A DNA stretch of 9,859 bases from assembly GCA_014379065.1 (NCBI GenBank), contig JACMMM010000442.1, forward strand, positions 1 to 9,859, read 5' to 3'. This DNA is from Saprospiraceae bacterium (GTDB lineage Bacteria; Bacteroidota; Bacteroidia; Chitinophagales; Saprospiraceae). Each line of letters begins with the position of its first letter. Position 1 is the stretch's first letter. Positions 1-7,429 of the stretch are shown here, one piece after another. The notes under the pieces were generated by a model, which saw only the letters and a program-made list of their open reading frames with translations, searched no databases and was not told the origin of the DNA. The translations under genes and the position numbers were made by a program.

Positions 1-33
1 CTCAACTCTAAACTCTAGCCTCTAAACCCTAAG
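1..33. repeat. degenerate heptamer tandem array (CTCTAAA-like)
   Basis: After an initial CTCAA, the plus strand reads as four consecutive 7-base units at 6-12, 13-19, 20-26 and 27-33: CTCTAAA, CTCTAGC, CTCTAAA, CCCTAAG. CTCAAC hexamers recur at 1-6, 38-43 and 46-51, so a decayed array may extend toward the chaperone start at 73. The array is almost free of G on this strand and probably continues left of the window. The CTCAAC core is the same as in the heptamer array inside metH (7036-7063, minus strand). Its function is unknown. It may be part of the leader or promoter region of the chaperone gene, or simply a simple-sequence tract. Confidence 0.7.
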
Positions 34-72
34 CATACTCAACATCTCAACAAACATTCTAACACTCTGTAA

Positions 73-579
73 ATGAAGAAGTTTTTTCTACTGGCCCTCG
101 GCCTTACACTCGCCTCGGTCAGCTATTCACAAAAATTTGGTTATTGCAATTCCGGGGCGCTCCTAACTCAAATTCCCGAAGTAAAGGCAGCCGACAGCGA
201 CCTGCAAGCATTTCAGGCGCAACTGACCAAACGTGGTCAGGAAATGGTGAAAGCCTTGCAAGACAAAGCCGCTGAACTGGATCGCAAAGAGAAGCAAGGC
301 ACTATTTCGCCCAAAGATTTGGAGGCGCAAAATGCAAAACTGAAAGAGGAACAAGCCACTATTGCTGAATACGAGCAAGAAGTATATAAGAAACTAGCAG
401 AAAAGCGCGAAGAACTTTTCAAGCCTATCCTCGACCGGGTGAACAAAGCGATGGAGGATGTCGCGAAAGAAAACCAGTTCATGTTTGTTTTTGACCAAAA
501 TACCCAAGTGTTGCTTTATGCGGACGAATCGCTGGACGTGACAAAGTTGGTAAAGACAAAATTGGGGATAGCAAACTAA
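73..579 (+). CDS. OmpH/Skp-family periplasmic chaperone
   Basis: The product is a 168-residue secreted protein of the usual length for OmpH/Skp chaperones, which form trimers in the periplasm and carry unfolded outer-membrane proteins to the BAM complex. Residues 1-19 are a signal peptide: a short Lys-Lys start, the hydrophobic run FFLLALGLTLASV, and a likely cut near SYS|QKF. The mature part starts with the family-like strand KFGYCNSGALL and IPEVKAADSDLQ. It then has a long Lys/Glu/Gln-rich helical stretch (about residues 43-125, the coiled-coil tentacles) and closes with a beta segment (FMFVFDQNTQVLLYADESLDVT), as expected for the trimer base. The ATG at 73 is the only start that keeps the signal peptide. 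The next gene starts 12 bases after the stop, which suggests co-transcription with the glycosyltransferases. Bacteroidota often carry several OmpH paralogues, so no symbol is given. Confidence 0.9.
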   Translation: MKKFFLLALGLTLASVSYSQKFGYCNSGALLTQIPEVKAADSDLQAFQAQLTKRGQEMVKALQDKAAELDRKEKQGTISPKDLEAQNAKLKEEQATIAEYEQEVYKKLAEKREELFKPILDRVNKAMEDVAKENQFMFVFDQNTQVLLYADESLDVTKLVKTKLGIAN

Positions 580-591
580 GGCTATCGTATC

Positions 592-2085
592 ATGTTGCCA
601 AACCTTTCTGATCGCACCCTATTGATTGCGGGTGCTGTGTTGTGTTCCATCGCTGCTTGGCATACGATAGGCTATCACCACCCAGACGAACACTTCCAAA
701 TCTGGGAATTTGCCAATTACAAACTTGGGCATATTGCGGCCAGCGACTTGCCATGGGAATACCCTGCACAGATGCGCCCAGGCTTGCAGCCGTTTTTGGC
801 ATATAGCATGATTGTAGCTGCAAGGGGAGTCGGCATCGACAATCCATTCGTCCAAGTTTTTTTGACGCGTATGCTCTGTTGGGCGGCTGCCTTACTGGTA
901 TATTGGAATTGGTTTGCTTGGCTCGAACGCGACTTGAAAAGCCCTGTAACGATACGTTGGATGCGTATCGGGCTTTTGCTTTTTTGGCTGATGCCTTACT
1001 TGAATGTGCGTTTTTCCTCAGAAAACACTTCGGCTATTTGTTTCTTTGGAGGATTGCTTCTCTTGGTCCAACAGATTGAAAGTCAAAAAAACAGGTTCAA
1101 CTGGCCGCTTGTTGCAGCGGGGCTTTTGCTTTGCCTATCGTTCTTTTTCCGCTATCAGATTGCCTTTGCGGCGATTGGCCTGATGGCCTGGCTCTTACTA
1201 CAGGCCAAACCAGGCCTCTTCCAATGGATGGCCTTGGCCACAGGTGCGCTGTTGGCGCTCGGACTTGGTTTTGCTGCCGATTTTTGGCTTTATGGAGAAT
1301 GGGTTTGCGCGCCGTACAATTATTTTTTCTCCAACATCATGGAAGGGAAAGCAGCCAATTTTGGCGTGTCGCCTTTTTGGTGGTATCTGACGGAGATGCC
1401 TATTGCACTATTACCCCCGCTGAGTCTTGCCTTGCTGTCTTTTTGCGCACTTGGCATTTGGAGAAAGCCGTTCCATGTACTGACTTGGTGTGTTGTACCT
1501 TTTCTACTGGCACATTCACTGGTGGCGCACAAGGAGGTGCGGTTTTTGTTCCCAATGGTAATGCCGTTTTTTTTCTTCGCGGTACTAGGCTGGGAGGTCT
1601 TCAAAGAAAAATTTGAAGTAAAAAACTGGATGATAAAGGCATTTCGCTTCTGCATTTGGCTGAATGTTATCGTGATGGTTTTCAGAATTTTAATCCCAGC
1701 CAAAGAAATGGCAGCTTATGCCAAATTTCTTTGGAATTGGGAAGGCAAACACCCGGCTTCAACCGTGCATTTTGTCAAAAAGGAGCCCCTGAACCATTTT
1801 CCGATGAACATGCCTTTCTATGAAAACCCGGAACAACGCCAACTTGCATGGTACACTGACCCTCTTTACAAAAACGACACTACAGCCTTACATGCTGGCG
1901 ATTTAATGTTTTTTACGGATATTCAGGCCGGTGCGCCACTGCCTCCGCCAGGGTTTCAATTCAAACAAGTGTATGAATATTACCCCTCCTGGGTTTTGAG
2001 CAACAACACCAACAACTGGCAAAACCGCACGCGCATCTGGGCAATCTACCAATTGGAAATTCCTGATGAAGTGATAGAGCGATAA
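592..2085 (+). CDS. GT22-like multi-pass membrane glycosyltransferase (first tandem copy)
   Basis: The product is a 497-residue polytopic membrane protein with about 8-10 hydrophobic segments through residue ~370 and a soluble C-terminal part (~375-497). Two motifs point to the GT22/PIG-B/ALG9-type GT-C fold. HHPDEHFQ at residues 29-36 lies in the first extracytoplasmic loop after TM1, where GT-C enzymes carry catalytic acidic residues. HKEVRF at 313-318 matches the HKE-x-RF signature of that family. Eukaryotic members transfer mannose from dolichol-phosphate-mannose. By analogy this protein would use a polyprenyl-phosphate sugar and act on the periplasmic side on a lipid-linked glycan or glycolipid, but donor and acceptor cannot be read from sequence. 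The gene starts 12 bases after the chaperone stop and is followed 66 bases later by a close paralogue. Its last codons (EVIER, stop) lie inside a short repeat shared with the paralogue's 3' end. Family call fairly sure, substrate unknown. Confidence 0.82.
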   Translation: MLPNLSDRTLLIAGAVLCSIAAWHTIGYHHPDEHFQIWEFANYKLGHIAASDLPWEYPAQMRPGLQPFLAYSMIVAARGVGIDNPFVQVFLTRMLCWAAALLVYWNWFAWLERDLKSPVTIRWMRIGLLLFWLMPYLNVRFSSENTSAICFFGGLLLLVQQIESQKNRFNWPLVAAGLLLCLSFFFRYQIAFAAIGLMAWLLLQAKPGLFQWMALATGALLALGLGFAADFWLYGEWVCAPYNYFFSNIMEGKAANFGVSPFWWYLTEMPIALLPPLSLALLSFCALGIWRKPFHVLTWCVVPFLLAHSLVAHKEVRFLFPMVMPFFFFAVLGWEVFKEKFEVKNWMIKAFRFCIWLNVIVMVFRILIPAKEMAAYAKFLWNWEGKHPASTVHFVKKEPLNHFPMNMPFYENPEQRQLAWYTDPLYKNDTTALHAGDLMFFTDIQAGAPLPPPGFQFKQVYEYYPSWVLSNNTNNWQNRTRIWAIYQLEIPDEVIER

Positions 2086-2095
2086 AGTGATTTGG
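2064..2095 (+). repeat. 3'-end repeat, copy A (TGATGAAGTGATAG...GATAAAGTGATTTGG)
   Basis: This 32-base copy spans the end of the first glycosyltransferase gene and supplies its last codons and TAA stop (2083-2085). It matches 3611-3641 at the end of the second glycosyltransferase gene apart from one inserted base and about two substitutions, and matches the reverse strand of 3656-3686 similarly. It is dense in TGA, TAG and TAA triplets in several frames. The match to 3611-3641 could partly be inherited from the gene duplication. The inverted copy beyond metH cannot be explained that way. Confidence 0.7.
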
Positions 2096-2151
2096 GAGGC
2101 ACTCAAGTCTTTCGTTATCTTCGCCTTCCAGTTATCATCCATTGAATCCCC

Positions 2152-3621
2152 ATGTTGACAACGCTCCCTGACCGTGCCTTGCTCTTGGCAGCAACTGGGC
2201 TGTGCGTCATTGCCGCATGGTGTACCATCGGTTATCACCATCCTGACGAGCATTTTCAAATCTGGGAATTTGCCAATTACAAACTCGGGCACATTCCTGC
2301 TACTGACTTGCCGTGGGAGTTTCCCGCTCAAATGCGGCCCGGGTTACAGCCGTTTCTAGCCTACAGTACGGTATTGGCCGCACAAAAAATGGGTGTCGAA
2401 GACCCTTTTCTGCAAATTTTCTTTACCCGGTTGCTCTGCGGGTTCGCTGCAATCTGGGTCTATTGGAGTTGGTGTTTATGGTTGGAACGTGATTTTAAAA
2501 ACCCCAGTTCGGCACGCTGGCTTCGTATCGGGCTGTTGTTTTTTTGGTTTATGCCTTACCTCAATGTACGTTTTTCTTCTGAGAACACTTCGGCCATTTG
2601 CTTCTTTGGGGGCTTGCTGCTATTGCTCCAACAACTTGAAAATCAAAGGGGTAGAATTAATTGGCAAATGATAACGGCAGGTTTTTTGCTGGGCATCTCG
2701 TTTTTTTTTCGCTACCAAATCGCTTTTGCCGGTATCGGACTGATCGCTTGGCTTGTATTTCAAAAAAGGCTCGCATGGTTTTCATGGGTAGCACTTGTGG
2801 TGGGCGTTCTGCTTGCATGTGGACTGGGTTTCTCTGCTGATTTCTGGCTTTATGGAACATGGGTATGCCCGCCGTATCAATATTTTGTAACGAACGTCCT
2901 GCACAGCGATGCCCGATTTGGCACAGAACCCTGGTGGTGGTATCTTAATGAGGCCCTGATTGACTTATTGCCCCCCTTTAGCATTGCCCTCCTGATATTT
3001 TTCGCGCTAGGCATTTGGCAAAAGCCGCGTCATGTATTGACCTGGTGCTTCGTGCCGTTCGTTTTGGCACATTTTGCGGTGGAGCACAAAGAGATGCGTT
3101 TCTTGTTCCCAATGATGCTGCCGTTTTTCTTCTTTTCTGTGGCGGGTTGGGAGTTTTTTCAAGAAAAATATGAAAAAAAAAAATGGATGCTAAAAACCTT
3201 GGCCTTTGGGCTTTGGATCAATGTCATACTCTTGGTTTTTTGGATGTTGATGCCCGCCAAAGGAATGGCCGCTTATTCAAAATTCCTTTGGAATTGGCAT
3301 GAAAAACAGCCCGCGTCTAAGGTATATTTTGTAAAAAAAGAACCCCGGAATCACTACCCACTCAATATGCCTTTTTATGAGAACCCGGCTCAAGGTCAAG
3401 CGTCGTGGTACACTGAACCGATGTATAGAAACGACACGATGGCCCTGCGTTCGGGCGATCTGATGTTTTTTACGGAAGTGCTCAGTCCTCCGCCCATAGC
3501 ACCGCCTGGTTTCGGCTTAAAACGGGTGTATGCTTATTATCCACATTGGGTTTTGAGCCTCAATATCAATGACTGGCAAAGCCGTACGCGCATCTGGGCC
3601 ATTTATGAAGTGATGAAGTGA
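2152..3621 (+). CDS. GT22-like multi-pass membrane glycosyltransferase (second tandem copy)
   Basis: This 489-residue polytopic protein aligns with the preceding gene end to end. Long blocks are identical or nearly so, for example GYHHPDEHFQIWEFANYKLG, MPYLNVRFSSENTSAICFFG, SFFFRYQIAFA, VKKEP, NMPFYENP and SRTRIWAIY. The signature residues are kept: HHPDEHFQ at residues 29-36 and HKEMRF at 312-317, so both copies look active. Divergence is scattered through membrane segments and concentrated in the loop after FWLYGxWVC (about 225-245) and in the last residues. The copies arose by tandem duplication old enough for many synonymous and conservative changes. Different acceptors or sequential sugar additions are plausible but are inference. 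The start ATG at 2152 lines up exactly with the paralogue's. The gene ends EVMK-TGA inside the left arm of the 3605-3690 inverted repeat. Confidence 0.82.
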   Translation: MLTTLPDRALLLAATGLCVIAAWCTIGYHHPDEHFQIWEFANYKLGHIPATDLPWEFPAQMRPGLQPFLAYSTVLAAQKMGVEDPFLQIFFTRLLCGFAAIWVYWSWCLWLERDFKNPSSARWLRIGLLFFWFMPYLNVRFSSENTSAICFFGGLLLLLQQLENQRGRINWQMITAGFLLGISFFFRYQIAFAGIGLIAWLVFQKRLAWFSWVALVVGVLLACGLGFSADFWLYGTWVCPPYQYFVTNVLHSDARFGTEPWWWYLNEALIDLLPPFSIALLIFFALGIWQKPRHVLTWCFVPFVLAHFAVEHKEMRFLFPMMLPFFFFSVAGWEFFQEKYEKKKWMLKTLAFGLWINVILLVFWMLMPAKGMAAYSKFLWNWHEKQPASKVYFVKKEPRNHYPLNMPFYENPAQGQASWYTEPMYRNDTMALRSGDLMFFTEVLSPPPIAPPGFGLKRVYAYYPHWVLSLNINDWQSRTRIWAIYEVMK

Positions 3622-3690
3622 TAGGTGATAAAGTGATTTGGAAGCTGTTGGGCTTAAATCACTTTATCATCTATCACTTCATCACTTCAT
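3605..3690. terminator. 35-bp inverted repeat between convergent genes, probable bidirectional terminator
   Basis: The left arm 3605-3639 and right arm 3656-3690 are reverse complements at 34 of 35 positions, with the one mismatch at 3625/3670. The 16-base centre 3640-3655 can extend the stem with AAGC/GCTT. The element lies between the convergent second glycosyltransferase gene and metH. The left arm overlaps the last five sense codons and stop of the glycosyltransferase gene, and the right arm begins two bases after the metH stop. The stem is A/T-rich and lacks a classic GC stem plus U-tract, so the terminator role is inferred from position and the strength of the hairpin. Each arm is a copy of the 3'-end repeat also seen at 2064-2095, so the hairpin is two copies facing each other. 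Confidence 0.7.
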
Positions 3691-3691
3691 A

Positions 3692-6600
3692 TCATGCATC
3701 ATAATTCAACACGGGCGCCAACCAGCGCTCCGCCTCTGCAAACGACATCCCCTTGCGCTGGGCGTAGTCTTGCACCTGATCTTTTCCAATTTGGCCGAGA
3801 CCAAAATATTTTGATTCTGGGTGACTAAAATACCAGCCTGAGACGGAAGCGGTGGGGTACATGGCGCAACTTTCCGTCAGTTGTATTCCCGCGTTTTTCT
3901 CTGGGTCGAGCAACTGCCAGAGCGTCCGTTTTTCGGTGTGTTCCGGGCAAGCCGGGTAGCCGGGCGCGGGGCGGATGCCTTGGTATTCTTCGTGGATAAG
4001 GCTTTCGTTTTCAAGGCTTTCATCTAGAGCATAGCCCCAAAATTCTTTTCGTACGCGTTCGTGCATTCGCTCAGTGAGGGCTTCGGCGAGTCGGTCGGCC
4101 AGGGCTTTGAGCAGGATGGCGGAGTAGTCGTCGTTTTCTTTTTCAAATTTCTCCACCCATTTTTCGATGCCGAAACCTGCAGTGAAAGCGAAACTTCCAA
4201 TGAAGTCGTCGCCTTTGGGAGAAATAAAGTCTGAGAGGCAAAAATTGGCCTGATCTGCTGCTTTTACATTTTGTTGTCGCAAATGATGGAGCGTCACTGT
4301 ACCGGCGGCTTTAGCCGCAGGATTTGTCGCTGACGTGCCTGCAGCTAAAGCCGCCGGTACAGTGATGTCATCCCCCACCGCTGTCGCCGGGAAAATCCCG
4401 ATCACAGCCCGTGCTTCCAGCCACTTTTCGTCAATAATCTGACGGAGCATCACCTGGGCATCGTGGTAGAGTTTTTTGGCTTCCACGCCCACTACCTCGT
4501 CTTCCAAAATGGCCGGATACTTGCCTGCCAATTGCCAACTTTGGAAAAACGGCGTCCAGTCAATGTAGGCGGCCAGTTCTTCGAGCGGGTAATTTTCAAA
4601 GGTTTTGATACCCGTGAAATTGGGTTTGGGTGGCGTGTAATTATCCCAATCCAACTTCATCTTGTTCGCCCGAGCTTGTTGCAGTGAAAGGTATTGTTTG
4701 GAGGCTTGACGGCCTGCCCGTTGAATGCGGATTTGTTCGTACTCTACTTTTGTTCTTTCCACAAAAGAGAGGTACTCGGCTTCGTTTTTTGTCAAAAGCG
4801 AACTCACCACAGCTACGGATCGGCTTGCATCGAGCACATGGACGACTGGGCCGTTTTGGTATTGTGGTTCGACTTTAACGGCGGTGTGCGTTTTGGACGT
4901 GGTTGCGCCGCCAATCAGGAGGGGGATTTTCAAACCCAGTCGCTGCATTTCTTTGGCAACGTGAACCATCTCGTCCAAAGAGGGGGTAATAAGCCCAGAA
5001 AGGCCAATCACGTCCACATTTTCAGCGATGGCCGCTTTCAAAATTTTATCGGCAGGCACCATTACACCCAAATCCACAATGTCATAATTGTTGCAGCCGA
5101 GTACCACGCCGACGATGTTTTTGCCAATGTCGTGTACGTCGCCCTTCACGGTAGCCATGAGGATTTTGCCTTTGGCCGTTATGGTGCCGCCTTTTTCGGC
5201 TTCGATAAAAGGCTGCAAATACGCCACCGCTTTTTTCATCACCCGCGCCGATTTTACGACCTGCGGGAGGAACATTTTGCCGGAGCCAAACAGATCGCCC
5301 ACCACATTCATGCCATCCATGAGCGGGCCTTCTATGACCTGTAGCGGGGCAGGGTAAAGTTTTCGCGCCTCCTCGGTGTCTTCTTCCACATATTTGTCAA
5401 TACCCCGCACTAGGGCGTGAGTAATGCGCTCTTGTACGCTTGCATTGCGCCACGCGAGGTCTTCATCAAGGGTTTTGCCGCCAGTTTCTTTAAAGGATTC
5501 AGCGAGTTTTACCAATTCCTCCGTTGCATCGGGGTGGCGGTTAAACAGCACATTCTCAATACGTTGCAGCAGTTCCTTTGGGATTTGCGCATACACTTCG
5601 AGCATACCAGCGTTCACGATCCCCATGTCCATACCTGCCTGCGAAGCGTGGTAGAGAAATGCCGAGTGCATGGCTTCTCTGACGTGGTTATTCCCCCGAA
5701 ACGAGAACGACAGATTGCTTACTCCTCCCGAAATCTTAGCACCAGGACAAGTAGCCTTGATGATGCGCGTCGCTTCGATGAAGTTGATGGCATACTCGTT
5801 GTGTTCTTCGATACCCGTAGCGACGGCGAAAATATTGGGGTCGAAAATGATGTCGGTTGGGTCGTAGCCGACCTGTTCGGTGAGGATTTTGTAAGCCCGC
5901 TGGCAAATGGACACTTTACGGTCAATAATGTCGGCCTGACCTTGTTCGTCGAAGGCCATGACCACTACTGCGGCACCAAAACGGCGGCAAATATTGGCTT
6001 GGCGGATAAACTCTGCCTCGCCCTCTTTCATCGAAATCGAATTGACGATGCTTTTGCCTTGCAAACATCTCAATCCAGCCTCAATAACCCGGAATTTGGA
6101 GGAGTCCACCATCACGGGCAGTTTGGCGATATCTGGTTCAGCGGACATCAGGTTGAGGAATTTGACCATGGCTGCCTCTGAATCAAGCAGCCCCTCGTCC
6201 ATGTTCACGTCAATGACCTGTGCGCCTCCGTCCACCTGTTGTCGGGCGACAGTGAGCGCTTCCGCGTAGTTGTTTTCTTTGATGAGTTTGGCGAATTTTG
6301 CAGAGCCCGTTACGTTGGTGCGCTCGCCGATATTTACGAAATTGGTGTCTTCTCGCAAAATAAGCGGCTCCAGACCGGCATATTTTGAATAGCCCTCCGC
6401 CCATTTTTTCGGCAAGCGCGGGGGATATTTTTTGACGTGATCGGCAATGTGCCGGATGTGGTCAGGCGTAGTACCGCAACACCCTCCAACGATATTGACA
6501 AAGCCTGAACGGGCAAAGTCTTCCATGAAAACGCACATTTCATGGGCCGTTTGGTCGTATTCTCCAAATTCGTTGGGAAGACCAGCATTTGGGTAGGCGC

Positions 6601-7429
6601 TGATGAAACAGTCCGCGATGCCTGACAGCGTTTCGAGGTGTGGACGCATTTCTTCGGCGCCCAAGGCACAGTTGAGGCCGACAGCAAAGGGCTTGGCGTG
6701 TTTCACTGAGATCCAAAAGGCTTCCACGGTTTGTCCGCTCAGGGTACGGCCCGAAGCATCCGTAATGGTACCCGAAATGATGACCGGGAGACGGAATCCT
6801 TTTTCTTCAAAAACCTCTTCGATGGCGTAAATGGCTGATTTGCAGTTCAACACATCAAAAATGGTTTCCACCAAAATGATGTCTGCGCCGCCGTCCACAA
6901 GTCCGCGAACCTGCTCGGCGTAGGCGTTTTTGGCCTCGTCAAAGGTGATGGTGCGGAAACCTGGATCGTTTACATCTGGGCTGAGGCTCAATGTTTTGTT
7001 GAGCGGACCAAGAGCGCCTGCTACAAATTTCGGGCGGTTGAGGGTTGAGCGTTGAGGGTTGAGCGTTTGCCATTCATGAATAGCCTTTTGAGCAATTTCT
7101 GCTGCGGCCTTGTTGATGTCATAGCATACGCCCGGCGGCATGTCAAAATCTGCCTGAGAAATGGATGTGGCGTTGAAGGTATTGGTTTCTATAATGTCTG
7201 AGCCTGCCTCCAAATACTTGATGTGAATGCCCTCGATAATATCTGGTCGGGTAAGGCAAAGCACATCGTAGTTGCCCTTGAGTTCGCGGTGGTGCTCATT
7301 GAACCGTTCGCCGCGAAAATCTATTTCTGGCAGTTGGTACGATTGCAGGAAAACGCCCATAGAGCCGTCTATGATGAGAATGCGGTCTTGGGCAGCGGCG
7401 GTAAGTTGCTGTAGTGTATCTTTTTTCAC
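3692..7429 (-). CDS. metH: cobalamin-dependent methionine synthase
   Basis: The enzyme transfers the methyl group of 5-methyltetrahydrofolate via cobalamin to homocysteine, giving methionine and tetrahydrofolate in the cytosol. All modules are present in order (numbering from GTG 7429; 1245 residues, E. coli 1227): homocysteine domain with zinc ligands C254, C317 and C318 (GLNCALG, GGCCGTT); pterin domain (FVNIGERTNVTGSAKF, MVDSSKF, GGVSNLSFSFRGN); four-helix cap; cobalamin domain with axial H766 in DVHDIGKNIVG and LIGGATTSKTHTAVK; and a C-terminal AdoMet activation domain ending RPAPGYPACPEHTEK...ERWLAPVLNYDA. The frame stays open to TTG 7516, but GTG 7429 (VKKDTLQQL) puts the N-terminus within one residue of E. 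coli MetH and has GAGG 11 bases upstream. No ATG lies ahead of the conserved start. Two in-frame repeats interrupt the gene: a heptamer array near residues 123-132 and a 24-codon palindrome near residues 1022-1046. Confidence 0.97.
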   Translation of the reverse strand: MKKDTLQQLTAAAQDRILIIDGSMGVFLQSYQLPEIDFRGERFNEHHRELKGNYDVLCLTRPDIIEGIHIKYLEAGSDIIETNTFNATSISQADFDMPPGVCYDINKAAAEIAQKAIHEWQTLNPQRSTLNRPKFVAGALGPLNKTLSLSPDVNDPGFRTITFDEAKNAYAEQVRGLVDGGADIILVETIFDVLNCKSAIYAIEEVFEEKGFRLPVIISGTITDASGRTLSGQTVEAFWISVKHAKPFAVGLNCALGAEEMRPHLETLSGIADCFISAYPNAGLPNEFGEYDQTAHEMCVFMEDFARSGFVNIVGGCCGTTPDHIRHIADHVKKYPPRLPKKWAEGYSKYAGLEPLILREDTNFVNIGERTNVTGSAKFAKLIKENNYAEALTVARQQVDGGAQVIDVNMDEGLLDSEAAMVKFLNLMSAEPDIAKLPVMVDSSKFRVIEAGLRCLQGKSIVNSISMKEGEAEFIRQANICRRFGAAVVVMAFDEQGQADIIDRKVSICQRAYKILTEQVGYDPTDIIFDPNIFAVATGIEEHNEYAINFIEATRIIKATCPGAKISGGVSNLSFSFRGNNHVREAMHSAFLYHASQAGMDMGIVNAGMLEVYAQIPKELLQRIENVLFNRHPDATEELVKLAESFKETGGKTLDEDLAWRNASVQERITHALVRGIDKYVEEDTEEARKLYPAPLQVIEGPLMDGMNVVGDLFGSGKMFLPQVVKSARVMKKAVAYLQPFIEAEKGGTITAKGKILMATVKGDVHDIGKNIVGVVLGCNNYDIVDLGVMVPADKILKAAIAENVDVIGLSGLITPSLDEMVHVAKEMQRLGLKIPLLIGGATTSKTHTAVKVEPQYQNGPVVHVLDASRSVAVVSSLLTKNEAEYLSFVERTKVEYEQIRIQRAGRQASKQYLSLQQARANKMKLDWDNYTPPKPNFTGIKTFENYPLEELAAYIDWTPFFQSWQLAGKYPAILEDEVVGVEAKKLYHDAQVMLRQIIDEKWLEARAVIGIFPATAVGDDITVPAALAAGTSATNPAAKAAGTVTLHHLRQQNVKAADQANFCLSDFISPKGDDFIGSFAFTAGFGIEKWVEKFEKENDDYSAILLKALADRLAEALTERMHERVRKEFWGYALDESLENESLIHEEYQGIRPAPGYPACPEHTEKRTLWQLLDPEKNAGIQLTESCAMYPTASVSGWYFSHPESKYFGLGQIGKDQVQDYAQRKGMSFAEAERWLAPVLNYDA
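4294..4365. repeat. palindromic element inserted in frame within metH
   Basis: Two perfect 22-base inverted arms, 4294-4315 and 4344-4365, flank a 28-base centre that itself has GCAGG/CCTGC pairing (4317-4321 with 4338-4342). The unit is exactly 72 bases, or 24 codons, and is GC-rich (core CCGGCGGCTTTAGC). On the metH strand it encodes a low-complexity Ala/Gly/Thr stretch (VPAALAAGT...NPAAKAAGTV) between GDDI and LHHLRQQ of the activation domain. E. coli MetH has 15 residues between GDDI and HHLRQQ and here there are 25, so the element replaces or expands a surface loop. It resembles REP-like or Rickettsia-type palindromic elements that enter coding sequence. No transposase is linked. Confidence 0.85.
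7036..7063. repeat. heptamer tandem array within metH (GGTTGAG units)
   Basis: On the plus strand the bases read GGTTGAG, GGTTGAG, CGTTGAG, GGTTGAG as four uninterrupted 7-base units, followed by a decayed fifth (CGTTTGC). On the coding strand this yields TLNPQRSTLN between HEWQ and RPKFVAGALGP in the homocysteine domain. E. coli has only a short TARTPEK there, so the array adds a few residues to a loop. The first coding bases of each unit (CTCAAC) match the heptamers at the left edge of the window. Confidence 0.8.

Noticed and set aside
1..33. Resemblance of the CTCTAAA/CCCTAAG units to plant-type telomere repeats.
   Set aside because: The units are degenerate and few, and the sequence beside them is bacterial coding DNA. 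The likeness is coincidental.
582..670. A 9-base inverted repeat, CTATCGTAT (582-590) and ATACGATAG (662-670), around the start of the first glycosyltransferase gene.
   Set aside because: It does not extend at either end, has a 71-base loop that is coding sequence, and is not repeated at the paralogue's start.
2064..3690. CRISPR-like direct repeats.
   Set aside because: Only two direct copies about 1.5 kb apart with a whole gene between them, no regular spacers and no cas genes.
5417..6181. A 254-codon open frame on the plus strand opposite metH, and other long antisense frames at 4694-5344 and 1131-1616.
   Set aside because: They lie wholly within well-supported genes, have no recognisable domains, and follow from codon composition of the opposite strand.
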